Below are positions 55,112 through 62,438 of a stretch of 64,000 nt of DNA, piece by piece. The stretch lies in assembly GCF_900100165.1 (NCBI RefSeq), contig NZ_FNEO01000007.1, positions 1 through 64,000 on the forward strand, written 5' to 3'. This stretch comes from Flavobacterium glycines. Lineage in GTDB: Bacteria; Bacteroidota; Bacteroidia; Flavobacteriales; Flavobacteriaceae. The notes beneath the pieces are model-generated. The model ran no database searches. It saw only the letters and a program-made list of their open reading frames with translations, and was not told the DNA's origin. The first letter of the stretch is position 1; each line of letters starts with the position of its first letter. Both the position numbers and the translations under genes were made by a program.

Positions 55112-57019
55112 TTATGAGAATTGAGTCAGTTGAAACTTGTCTTTAATTAATTCTTCTAATTCTTTCATTGGAATTAGCGCATTTTTAAGTTTTTCTCTAT
55201 CAATTTTCGATAGTTCTTCCAGATTAATATATTGTCCGGAATTTTCATTTTTCAAACCTTCTAAAGTTCTTATTTTAGTTAAAAACAAATAAGCTTCAGC
55301 ACAGTTTAAATAAATTTCAGAATGTTTAGGGTCGGCAATAGCTAATTGTTTGAATCGCGTATAGGTGTTGTTAATTCCTTTGATATCGTAACTCAAAATT
55401 AAAAGTCGTGCTCCGTCAATAAGCGGCATTAATGCACGGGTTTTAATGTCAAATTTATCTTTATGAATTCCTTCTTCTTCAACAATGAATTTTTTGAAAA
55501 AGCTCAAAGCTGAATTTTTTCTCAATGCCTCATTTCCCAGAAAATCAAAGAACAAAGCGTTATTGTTTGCATTTTCAAAAATGATATTATTGATAGCTGT
55601 TTCTATTTTTTGTTCTCCGATAACCAACTCATAATCAAAGAAAATACTGCTCAAATTATCTGTATTTTCTCTTGTAGCATTCATCCAATTGTTGTACTGT
55701 TTTATCCAGTCACTCAGTGATTTACACCACATCATATTACTACCCATGTGTCCGTATGGACATAATTCATATCCAATTTTTTCTAAGGTAGCAGTAGTCT
55801 TTTTTCCTAATTTTAGAAAGTAATCTTTTACCTCAATGTATTTGTTTTGCGGAACGTCTTCAAAAACTAAAAAACTATCCTGATCAGTTAATAATAACTG
55901 TTCTTTACGTCCCTGACTACCAATGCTTATCCATGCATAACGAGCAGGAGGTGAGCCTAAATCCAAAATGGATAATTCTACAGCACGTTTTAAAATAGCA
56001 AAATTAATTTCACTGGCAATATTCGTAATATGTGTTAACGGGATGTTTTTTTGAATCGAAGACTGAATCAAATTTGTTAAACGTTTACGAATTTCTTTGA
56101 GTTCATTAGATGACAATGAACGCTTAATTTCTTTAATTAAAACACCAGGATTACTGGCTTGAGCAGCAATTAAATCGTGTTCAGAAATAACTCCTTTTAT
56201 GGTAGATTTATCTGTTCCGTCAATAGTTACACAAAGATGTGTAACATTGTTTTTTAACATTAATAATTGCGCTTCTGCTAATGAAACATTTTCCAAAACT
56301 GTAACTACAGGTGAGGACATAATATTGCTCACTGGTATATTAATAGGATAACGTCCTGTTGCTATTTTTGAAGCCAAATCCGCATGAGTAACGATACCAA
56401 TTGGACCATTTTTTTCAAAAATAATCACATTATTTTTTAAAGATTCTGCCATCATTTGAGCTACCTCCTGAGCGGTATTATCAGATGTTGCTAAGAGAGG
56501 AGTGGTGTTATAGGCTAAAGTTTGAAAAAATTGTGCTTCGGATTGTTTTTCAGAATAAAATCCGCTATCAGAAACTAAATTACCTTTAGAAGAACGGTCT
56601 TCCGGTAAATTACTGGCAAAGTTTTCTAAAAGAAAATTCAAAACCTCTGCATTATTTGCTAATAAAGGTTTGAAAACAGAAATTGGAATGGCATAAACCA
56701 AACTGTCTTCCCGGGCTTTAGCAGTTACTTTATAATTGTTTTTTGCAAAAAACGGACGTAAACCAAAAATACTTCCTTCATGGCATTTATCTATAATATT
56801 TTCCTCGGCATCAACAATTACAGAAATATTGACAACTCCGGAAGCAACGACATAAAAGGAATCATGCAAAGCATCGTTGATTTTAAATAAAGTTTGTTTT
56901 TTTTCTAAATTGACTACGCGAATATTGCTGGCTATTTCAGCTAATTCTTCGGAAGTAAGCTGATTAAAAGGAGCATGATTTTTTAAAAATTCAGCAATTT
57001 GTTCTGCAATTATATTCAT
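55112..57019 (-). CDS. cNMP-binding/CBS-pair/DUF294 nucleotidyltransferase-like protein
   Basis: A 635-aa cytoplasmic signalling protein. Domains in order: cyclic-nucleotide-binding-like fold (about 1-140), CBS pair (about 160-285, with VSNIMSSPVVTV), DUF294 nucleotidyltransferase-like (about 320-460, SIGSQGRKEQLLLTDQDSFLVF with GS-x-GR and D-x-D) and DUF294_C (470-630). The GlnD-like layout suggests that it senses adenine nucleotides and modifies a partner, plausibly linked to acetate metabolism given acs next door (inference). A minus-strand -7 element CAAAATTA lies at 57042-57049. Confidence 0.83.
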   Translation of the reverse strand: MNIIAEQIAEFLKNHAPFNQLTSEELAEIASNIRVVNLEKKQTLFKINDALHDSFYVVASGVVNISVIVDAEENIIDKCHEGSIFGLRPFFAKNNYKVTAKAREDSLVYAIPISVFKPLLANNAEVLNFLLENFASNLPEDRSSKGNLVSDSGFYSEKQSEAQFFQTLAYNTTPLLATSDNTAQEVAQMMAESLKNNVIIFEKNGPIGIVTHADLASKIATGRYPINIPVSNIMSSPVVTVLENVSLAEAQLLMLKNNVTHLCVTIDGTDKSTIKGVISEHDLIAAQASNPGVLIKEIKRSLSSNELKEIRKRLTNLIQSSIQKNIPLTHITNIASEINFAILKRAVELSILDLGSPPARYAWISIGSQGRKEQLLLTDQDSFLVFEDVPQNKYIEVKDYFLKLGKKTTATLEKIGYELCPYGHMGSNMMWCKSLSDWIKQYNNWMNATRENTDNLSSIFFDYELVIGEQKIETAINNIIFENANNNALFFDFLGNEALRKNSALSFFKKFIVEEEGIHKDKFDIKTRALMPLIDGARLLILSYDIKGINNTYTRFKQLAIADPKHSEIYLNCAEAYLFLTKIRTLEGLKNENSGQYINLEELSKIDREKLKNALIPMKELEELIKDKFQLTQFS

Positions 57020-57129
57020 TGGATATAGATAAAATAGACTACAAAATTAGTAAATAAACTATCATAATTAGTGTCTTGACAAATTAAATCTTATGATTAT
57101 TTTGTTATTATTTTTTAGTTTCAAAAATA

Positions 57130-57146
57130 AAAAAGGAGCCCTTTTT
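57130..57146 (-). terminator. Possible terminator after the DUF3570 gene
   Basis: A 7-bp stem (57130-57136 with 57140-57146), 3-nt loop, and a U-rich tail when read on the minus strand. Confidence 0.5.
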
Positions 57147-57175
57147 CAAGCACTCCCGGTTTATATTGTTTGTAA

Positions 57176-58369
57176 CTATTTGTATTTAAAATTCAAACTG
57201 ATAATGTTAGCATTTAAACCTGTTGACCTGGTATAATGTCCATATCGTATTTCAAGAGTGTTAAACTCTTTAATGCCAAAAACACCATTGATTGGAGTCA
57301 GTTTCATTCCCAGTCCTAAAAAATGACTATCAAATTTAGACAGATCGTAATTACTGGTATAGTAAGTATCGGCTGCGGTATGTTCTCTGTATGGTTTGAA
57401 ATATTTAGCTGCACTTTGTGAATAATACCTGTAAAAAGGACTCAATGAGAAAAAAGGTGAAATTTTTACCGGTATTTCAAGATCAGCAGTATTTGAATTG
57501 ATGTTCCAATCATCAGTATAATAGCGATAATAAGCTCTGATAATAAAAGTATCTCCAAGGAAATAACTACCTCTGATGGCTAATGGAATTTTTAAACGAT
57601 TATCGGGTAAATTTTCCTGATGCACCGAATTATCCGAAAAATAAACACGATGAAAAGGAAGACTTAAATAGCCATTTTGAGCAATTACATCTGCTAATAA
57701 TATAACCTGGAAATTCTTATTTATGATTTGGGAATAACTTAAAGAACCAGCAAAAGTATTTCTATTTGCCGATCCATAATCGTCATCATCCCCATAACCA
57801 TAGCCCCTTAATTCAATTGGTTTAATCAATTTGACCTGATCTAAAAAAGCCTGAAGTTTTGCGGAGAATTCACCGTTTTTGTTTTTTGTTTTTTGAGCAA
57901 AGTTAATGTTCCCTCCAAAAGACTGATAATCAAATTCCGTAGAAGACGATAAACCGAAACCAATTGTAGTTCCTTTTTCTTCATTTTCTATAGAATAATT
58001 AAAAGAAGGATAAAAACGAAAATCAGCTGAAGATGCCGAAGAATTTGCCTGTAAATCAATCATGTCAGAGGAAGCCGAACTGTAATGGTCAATTCCTGCT
58101 TCTAAATCCAGTGTATGTTTGTTTCCGGTTTTACCATACCTAATTAGTTTTACATCAATTGTGTTAGAAATATCCGTTAGTTTTTCTGAACCAATTCCTC
58201 CTGTAACAGCCGCATTATTTCCATCTTGTTTGTAATAACTCGAAACCAAATTAATTTCATCAATCTTAAGTTTTTTGTTTTTATAAGAAGTTGAATCTGT
58301 AGGTGTAGCTTGTGAAAAAGCTTTAAATAACCCTAGTAAGGCAAAACCTGTAATGTATATTCTTTTCAT
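57176..58369 (-). CDS. DUF3570 outer-membrane beta-barrel protein
   Basis: A 397-aa protein with a cleavable signal peptide (about residues 1-20, ending FSQA). The rest is alternating-hydrophobicity beta strands with Tyr/Phe girdles, consistent with an outer-membrane barrel; the C-terminal strand NIISLNFKYK fits. Matches the DUF3570 pattern in the conserved ApbE-DUF4266-DUF3570 arrangement. It probably forms the export or outer-membrane part of the module. Separated from the DUF4266 gene by 24 bp. Confidence 0.83.
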   Translation of the reverse strand: MKRIYITGFALLGLFKAFSQATPTDSTSYKNKKLKIDEINLVSSYYKQDGNNAAVTGGIGSEKLTDISNTIDVKLIRYGKTGNKHTLDLEAGIDHYSSASSDMIDLQANSSASSADFRFYPSFNYSIENEEKGTTIGFGLSSSTEFDYQSFGGNINFAQKTKNKNGEFSAKLQAFLDQVKLIKPIELRGYGYGDDDDYGSANRNTFAGSLSYSQIINKNFQVILLADVIAQNGYLSLPFHRVYFSDNSVHQENLPDNRLKIPLAIRGSYFLGDTFIIRAYYRYYTDDWNINSNTADLEIPVKISPFFSLSPFYRYYSQSAAKYFKPYREHTAADTYYTSNYDLSKFDSHFLGLGMKLTPINGVFGIKEFNTLEIRYGHYTRSTGLNANIISLNFKYK

Positions 58370-58393
58370 TTTCTCGATTTAATAGAATTAGGG

Positions 58394-58621
58394 TTAATTA
58401 CAGCCGCAACCGCCACCACTTTTTCCCGCATTTGCTCCTGAAGATCCTTCGCGGTAAGACTGAAAACTGAGTTCGGTTTTTTCAATTTTTCTATTTGAAA
58501 GCACCATTTCTGAATCGTTTAATTTTCCTTTTTGATACTCTTTTACCACTGTACAGGAATGTAATGAAAGTGATAGTATTCCTAAAAGTACTAAAACGTG
58601 TCGTTTAGTTTGCTTTTTCAT
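58394..58621 (-). CDS. DUF4266 small lipoprotein with Gly/Cys-rich C-terminus
   Basis: A 75-aa lipoprotein; lipobox LSLHSC gives C23, so the mature product is about 53 residues. The C-terminus reads EGSSGANAGKSGGGCGCN: a Ser-Gly-Ala segment resembling the ApbE flavinylation target (D-x-x-(S/T)-G-A-(T/S)) followed by a Gly-rich C-x-C end. Its start overlaps the apbE stop by 4 bp (ATGA). Flavin attachment or metal binding by the tail is inference. Confidence 0.82.
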   Translation of the reverse strand: MKKQTKRHVLVLLGILSLSLHSCTVVKEYQKGKLNDSEMVLSNRKIEKTELSFQSYREGSSGANAGKSGGGCGCN

Positions 58622-59541
58622 TTGAGATTAATGTTTTTGGAAGTATAAATTTTGTTGTTGTCGTCAATAATGATACAATATAAATCCGGAATTTGATCAA
58701 TAAGATACAAGCCGGCTTTGATTCCCATGATAGCAATAGGAGTAGCCATAGCATCAGCAAATTCGGCATTGCTGCTTATAATGGTAACACTTTTTATTCC
58801 GCTTATGGGCAAACCTGTTTTTGGATCAATCGTGTGGGAATATTTTTTGCCGTCAATCATGATGAATTTCTCATAATTTCCGGAAGTTGCCACCGCTTTA
58901 TTTGATATTTCAATATAAGAGAATGCTGCAGCAGGCAGGTCGGGATTAGCAATTCCAATAGTCCATGGCTTACCATTAGGTTGCACGCCCCAGGTAGTCA
59001 GGTCACCACTGGCATTGATAATTCCGCTAACGACATTATTTTTAATTAAAATATTTTTTGCCATTTCGGCAGCGTATCCTTTACCAATGCCTCCAAAACC
59101 AATACGCATACCTTTTTCTTTCAAAAAGACGGAACAATCTTCTTTATCTAATAAAATGTTGTTGTAATTAATCAGATAAACCATTTTTTTTGCTTGTTCG
59201 GCAGAAGGTAAGGAGGTCATGGTTTTATCAAAATTCCAAAGTGATTTGTCAATACTGCCGTACGAAATATCAAAAGCTCCTTGTGTAATTTTAGAAATTC
59301 CAATACTTCTTTCGATTAAATCAAAAACCTCTTTGTCAACTACAATTGGTTTTATTCCTGCATTTTGGTTGATTAAATTGGTTTGACTGTTATTATTATA
59401 GGTAGTAAACAATTGTTCGATGCGCCTGATTTCGGCTATGGCCAAATTGATATTTTCCTGTGCAAAAGATTCGTTATCGGCAACTACTGAAATCGTAAAA
59501 TTATTCCCCATCAATTTCAGGGATTGTGAAAACACTCTCAT
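58618..59541 (-). CDS. apbE: ApbE-like FAD:protein FMN transferase
   Basis: Transfers FMN from FAD to Ser/Thr of partner proteins, using Mg2+. The protein is 307 aa. FAD-binding block IGFGGIGKGYAAE (about 153-165), GDLTTWG, GKKYSHTIDPKTGLPI and the metal site ADAMATPI are intact. Unusually, there is no signal peptide or lipobox: the codon immediately before the ATG is TAA, so the start cannot move upstream. Either it acts in the cytoplasm or the start of the classical leader is lost. It is 6 bp after the thioredoxin gene and coupled to the DUF4266 gene. Confidence 0.9.
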   Translation of the reverse strand: MRVFSQSLKLMGNNFTISVVADNESFAQENINLAIAEIRRIEQLFTTYNNNSQTNLINQNAGIKPIVVDKEVFDLIERSIGISKITQGAFDISYGSIDKSLWNFDKTMTSLPSAEQAKKMVYLINYNNILLDKEDCSVFLKEKGMRIGFGGIGKGYAAEMAKNILIKNNVVSGIINASGDLTTWGVQPNGKPWTIGIANPDLPAAAFSYIEISNKAVATSGNYEKFIMIDGKKYSHTIDPKTGLPISGIKSVTIISSNAEFADAMATPIAIMGIKAGLYLIDQIPDLYCIIIDDNNKIYTSKNINLK

Positions 59542-59547
59542 TTAGAA

Positions 59548-59979
59548 TTATTTTTGAGCATCACAAATTGTTTTGATTTCCTGTGTCCATTGTTCAACCG
59601 AAATCTTTGGTTTTCCAATCCAGGATTTTATAACTTTTCCATCCGAATTCAGTAGTAGAGTAAGTGGAAAACTGCCTTCTTTATTGTATTTTTCGGCTAA
59701 AATTTCGTTTCTTTTAACGATATCGGCAGCAGGTTCATTTTTTTTCTTTCTGGGAAAATCAACATTTACCATTACAAGATTTTTATCGGCCATTTCAGTA
59801 AAAACCGGACTGTCAAAATATTCACGATGCATTGCAATGCAAGGAATACACCAATCAGAACCTGAAAAATTCAATAAAATTAATTGATTTTTTTCTTTAG
59901 CTGCTTTTTGAGCTGTTTCAAAATTGGTTTCCCAACGAGATGGTACTAGGAATAACAAAAGAATGGCAATAAATTTCAT
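59548..59979 (-). CDS. Exported thioredoxin-like protein (WCIPC)
   Basis: A 143-aa thioredoxin-fold protein with a short N-terminal hydrophobic signal (MKFIAILLLFLVPS) and the active site SDWCIPC near residues 41-47, followed by the cis-Pro region SFPLTLLL. DsbD-gamma/thioredoxin_7-like. First gene of the trx-apbE-DUF4266-DUF3570 run; it probably keeps the cysteines of the DUF4266 tail reduced (inference). Confidence 0.85.
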   Translation of the reverse strand: MKFIAILLLFLVPSRWETNFETAQKAAKEKNQLILLNFSGSDWCIPCIAMHREYFDSPVFTEMADKNLVMVNVDFPRKKKNEPAADIVKRNEILAEKYNKEGSFPLTLLLNSDGKVIKSWIGKPKISVEQWTQEIKTICDAQK

Positions 59980-60286
59980 ATATAAGTAATAAAGAGAGAT
60001 TGTTAATTTTTTAAAAATTATTACAACTAAATTAATTTTTTTTTATTTCTAAATGTTTAAAAAAAACTTAAAACAATTTAGTTTATACTAAGAATAAATA
60101 AATCGCTTTTAAATTAAAAATTCAATAACAAAAATGATTATTTAACCTTCAATCTAACTGATAACGTTTGATTTATGTTTTTATTACTTTTGTGTTGAGA
60201 AGAGTCTAAGAAGGTTAGGCAGAATTTAATTTTAAATTGAAATTAATAATTAAATTATAAATGAGGAGATTTTTAATTGCTTTTTT
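59980..60286. other. Host intergenic region before the prophage-like element
   Basis: AT-rich, no complete ORF. It separates the minus-strand thioredoxin unit from the plus-strand truncated ORF. TACTTTTG at 60185-60192 fits the -7 consensus and would give a 60-nt leader for the ORF starting at 60261. Confidence 0.5.
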
Positions 60287-60302
60287 ATTTTACATAATAT
60301 AA
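60261..60302 (+). pseudogene. 5' remnant of a host gene with signal peptide, cut by the element
   Basis: ATG followed by 12 codons, MRRFLIAFLFYII, then TAA. It has the basic-plus-hydrophobic start of a signal peptide and a promoter element at the right place, but it ends inside the dif-like site. This fits a gene whose 3' part was displaced by integration. It could also be a chance short ORF. Confidence 0.4.
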
Positions 60303-60314
60303 ATTATAGTGCAA
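60287..60314. other. dif-like XerC/XerD site, probable left attachment site (attL)
   Basis: Read on the minus strand: 11-bp arm TTGCACTATAA, 6-bp centre TTTATA, 11-bp arm TTATGTAAAAT. The second arm matches the XerD arms of the E. coli (TTATGTTAAAT) and B. subtilis (TTATGTAAACT) dif sites at 10 of 11 positions each. The first arm keeps ATAA at the centre but diverges outside. The conserved arm faces the host side and the diverged arm faces the phage-like side, as expected for a host-phage hybrid site. Confidence 0.7.
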
Positions 60315-60319
60315 AAGAA

Positions 60320-61531
60320 ATGAGTCAATTCTTTGATAATCAATACTTTAAAACTAAAAGATATCAAACGGCTACCCCCCTTGATACTAATACGGTTTTG
60401 GTAAGCCAAGAATTAGTTCATTCAATAGATTTGCCGAACATTTATAAAACATTAATTCATAATATGAGGCGGGTAGCAAAAACAAATAGAACAGTAAAAG
60501 AGACAAAAGAAAATAGAAAACCAAGGATTGAATATTGCGGATATTCAATAAATGGAAATACAAACAATCCCGTTCAAATGTGTAGCAATCCCAAAGGCGG
60601 ACTTTTTTTTAATGGGATTGCGAATTGTGGCGGTTATTGGCGTTGTCCCGTTTGTGCTCTTAAGATTTCAGAAAATAAAAAAGAATTATTAGCGGGATTA
60701 ATTACCGAACATCAAAACAGAAATTTATCAATTGGATTTCTAACCCTAACTGTTCGTCATTCAAGATTAGACCGATTAAAAAGAACCTTAGATAAAATCA
60801 CTAAAAATTATAGAAAATTTCAAACAGGACGATTTTTTGCAAAAACAGATAACGGACTAATTGGACAAGTTAAAACTCTTGAAATAACATACTCAGAAAT
60901 GAACGGATGGCATCCGCATTTGCATTTGCTTTTTTTCTACAATCATAACGATGTAAAAGCAATCGAAAAATTTCAAAAGGATTTTATAAGCCGTTGGTTT
61001 AAATATGCAGATAACAACGGAACGTTAAGCGCACAAAATCAAAAAATTGTTACTTCTGATATATCGGATTATTTGGCAAAATATGATATAACATCAGAAA
61101 TGACAAAAGGGCAAATAAAATCATCAAAAGGCTTAACCCCTTTTACCTGTTTGGCAAAAATAGCTGTTGGCGATTATGAAGACTATCAGGAAAAACGCAA
61201 ACTATACGGTATTTATGCCGAATATGTAGAATATACACAAGGCAAACACTTTGTAAACATTTCCAACTCAATCAGAAACGAATACAAAGAATTTTTACAG
61301 GATAAAGAGAAAACAGATGATGAAATTGTAAATGAGGTAACAATTGACGAAGTCTTATTAAAAATCTCTATTCCTGTCTGGAAAAAGATAGCTATGCACG
61401 ATTTACAGCCTCTAGTTTTAAATAAATGGAAAGAAAACGGTTTAGATGCTGTTTACAATCTTTTGACGTATTACAAGGCTTTTAAAGATATAGAAATTGA
61501 ATATATAAACGATGTCCCACTAATAACATAA
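60320..61531 (+). CDS. Rolling-circle replication initiator (HUH, Rep_1-like)
   Basis: A 403-aa Rep of the plasmid/ssDNA-phage HUH endonuclease class. Motif 1 FLTLTVRH (140-147), motif 2 HPHLH (198-202, the HUH metal site) and motif 3 YLAKY (251-255, catalytic tyrosine with Lys). An upstream Cys cluster (C103, C109, C112) is likely zinc-binding. It nicks the origin and starts ssDNA synthesis. The start codon lies only 5 bp after the dif-like site, so in the integrated state its promoter must come from the host flank. Confidence 0.88.
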   Translation: MSQFFDNQYFKTKRYQTATPLDTNTVLVSQELVHSIDLPNIYKTLIHNMRRVAKTNRTVKETKENRKPRIEYCGYSINGNTNNPVQMCSNPKGGLFFNGIANCGGYWRCPVCALKISENKKELLAGLITEHQNRNLSIGFLTLTVRHSRLDRLKRTLDKITKNYRKFQTGRFFAKTDNGLIGQVKTLEITYSEMNGWHPHLHLLFFYNHNDVKAIEKFQKDFISRWFKYADNNGTLSAQNQKIVTSDISDYLAKYDITSEMTKGQIKSSKGLTPFTCLAKIAVGDYEDYQEKRKLYGIYAEYVEYTQGKHFVNISNSIRNEYKEFLQDKEKTDDEIVNEVTIDEVLLKISIPVWKKIAMHDLQPLVLNKWKENGLDAVYNLLTYYKAFKDIEIEYINDVPLIT

Positions 61532-61534
61532 CCT

Positions 61535-61642
61535 ATGACTTTAATTAAATTTTTCAGCCGAATTCCTTTTTATAAAGGCTATAACATCAATCAAAAAATA
61601 ACCTTTAAAAGTTACGCTTATGAATCCGCAAAATCCAAGTAA
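61535..61642 (+). CDS. Possible small phage ORF
   Basis: A 35-codon ORF (MTLIKFFSRIPFYKG...), basic, starting 3 bp after the Rep stop and overlapping the next ORF by 23 bp. Overlap is common in small phage genomes. It could be spurious; no family is recognised. Confidence 0.4.
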   Translation: MTLIKFFSRIPFYKGYNINQKITFKSYAYESAKSK

Positions 61643-61973
61643 AAAAGTTTTTACAGGAAAAACCAAATCAAACGAAACAGTAAAAAACTGTCGTGTATTG
61701 CCTGTTTTTCATTGTCAATCGTGTGGTAATTGTGAAACACGTTTTTTTAAAGATGAGAAACTAAACGAAAAAACAGGATTCTGTTTGAGATTTAAAGAAA
61801 CTGTTCTACTAGCTGAAAAAAATATAAGTTGCTGGACGAAAAAAGAAAATACATACTATAAAGATTTGTTTTTGAAAGTAGAAAAGCAAAAAACAGCAAT
61901 AACCCACATTGAACAAAAAAAAGCCGAACAACTAAATTTATTTTTTGATAATGAAAACCCTTTCAATAATTAA
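61620..61973 (+). CDS. Cys-rich phage protein of unknown function
   Basis: A 117-aa basic protein with a cysteine cluster HCQSCGNC, then GFCLRF and SCW, suggesting a small zinc-binding fold. N-terminus is Lys/Asn-rich, C-terminus acidic. It has no recognised family. Its position between Rep and the small TM protein suggests a replication or ssDNA-handling role (inference). Confidence 0.7.
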   Translation: MNPQNPSKKVFTGKTKSNETVKNCRVLPVFHCQSCGNCETRFFKDEKLNEKTGFCLRFKETVLLAEKNISCWTKKENTYYKDLFLKVEKQKTAITHIEQKKAEQLNLFFDNENPFNN

Positions 61974-62124
61974 ACATATCCTTTTCTTTCCATTTAAGCT
62001 TATTACAATTTTTTTGTTGCTGTTATTGATTATTAGTAAACAATTTATTTTAAATCCGTCTAGTATAGTCATTATACCGCAAGAAATTATCAATTATTTA
62101 ATGAAAATATTATTAAACAAATAA
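61951..62124 (+). CDS. Single-TM small phage protein
   Basis: A 57-aa ORF overlapping the end of the Cys-rich gene by 23 bp. It has one long hydrophobic segment (about 9-36, LFFPFKLITIFLLLLLIISK-type) and polar ends. Membrane-containing phages encode several such proteins, though a lysis-type (holin) role is equally possible. Not in any family I recognise. Confidence 0.6.
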   Translation: MKTLSIIKHILFFPFKLITIFLLLLLIISKQFILNPSSIVIIPQEIINYLMKILLNK

Positions 62125-62144
62125 GGCGGGAATGCCCTCCCGCC
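62125..62144. other. GC-rich hairpin, candidate replication origin
   Basis: Perfect 7-bp GGCGGGA/TCCCGCC stem (62125-62131 with 62138-62144) with a 6-nt loop, in otherwise AT-rich DNA and between genes. No T run follows, so it is not a standard terminator. In rolling-circle replicons the origin nick site is often in such a hairpin loop. Origin, single-strand origin or packaging signal are all possible. Confidence 0.45.
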
Positions 62145-62167
62145 CTATTCTAAAAATCCTTCAAATT

Positions 62168-62338
62168 ATGGCAGACACCAACAATTATAAAGAATTTCAA
62201 AAGTTATCATTTAAAGATATTCAAAGCTTGATGTTAGTATCCGAGGCAACGGCAAAAAAATATCTCACAGATATAAAAACACATTTTTGTATTACAATAG
62301 TAACGTATTCCCATTTTAAACAGTATATAAAAGCGTAA
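62168..62338 (+). CDS. Small HTH-like DNA-binding protein
   Basis: A 56-aa protein from the ATG at 62168; segment FKDIQSLMLVSEATAKKYL resembles a helix-turn-helix recognition unit. Possible phage regulator. The upstream in-frame ATG at 62132 lies in the loop of the GC-rich hairpin and is less likely as the start. Confidence 0.6.
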   Translation: MADTNNYKEFQKLSFKDIQSLMLVSEATAKKYLTDIKTHFCITIVTYSHFKQYIKA

Positions 62339-62365
62339 AAAAGTATAAAAAAGTATTAATAATAT

Positions 62366-62391
62366 AAAAAGGCTCAACAGCCTTTTTTTTT
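62366..62391 (+). terminator. Terminator separating early and structural phage genes
   Basis: Stem AAAAAGGCT (62366-62374) with AGCCTTTTT (62379-62387), CAAC loop, T run to 62391. A promoter-like AACTTTTG (62397-62404, 7/8 match) follows for the capsid-like gene. Confidence 0.8.
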
Positions 62392-62438
62392 ATTTCAACT
62401 TTTGTGCCAATAATATTACTAATTAAAAACTTTCAATC

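Noticed and set aside
62132..62167. Upstream ATG start for the HTH-like gene
   Set aside because: It lies in the loop of the GC-rich hairpin and adds only a poorly conserved-looking extension; ATG 62168 is preferred.
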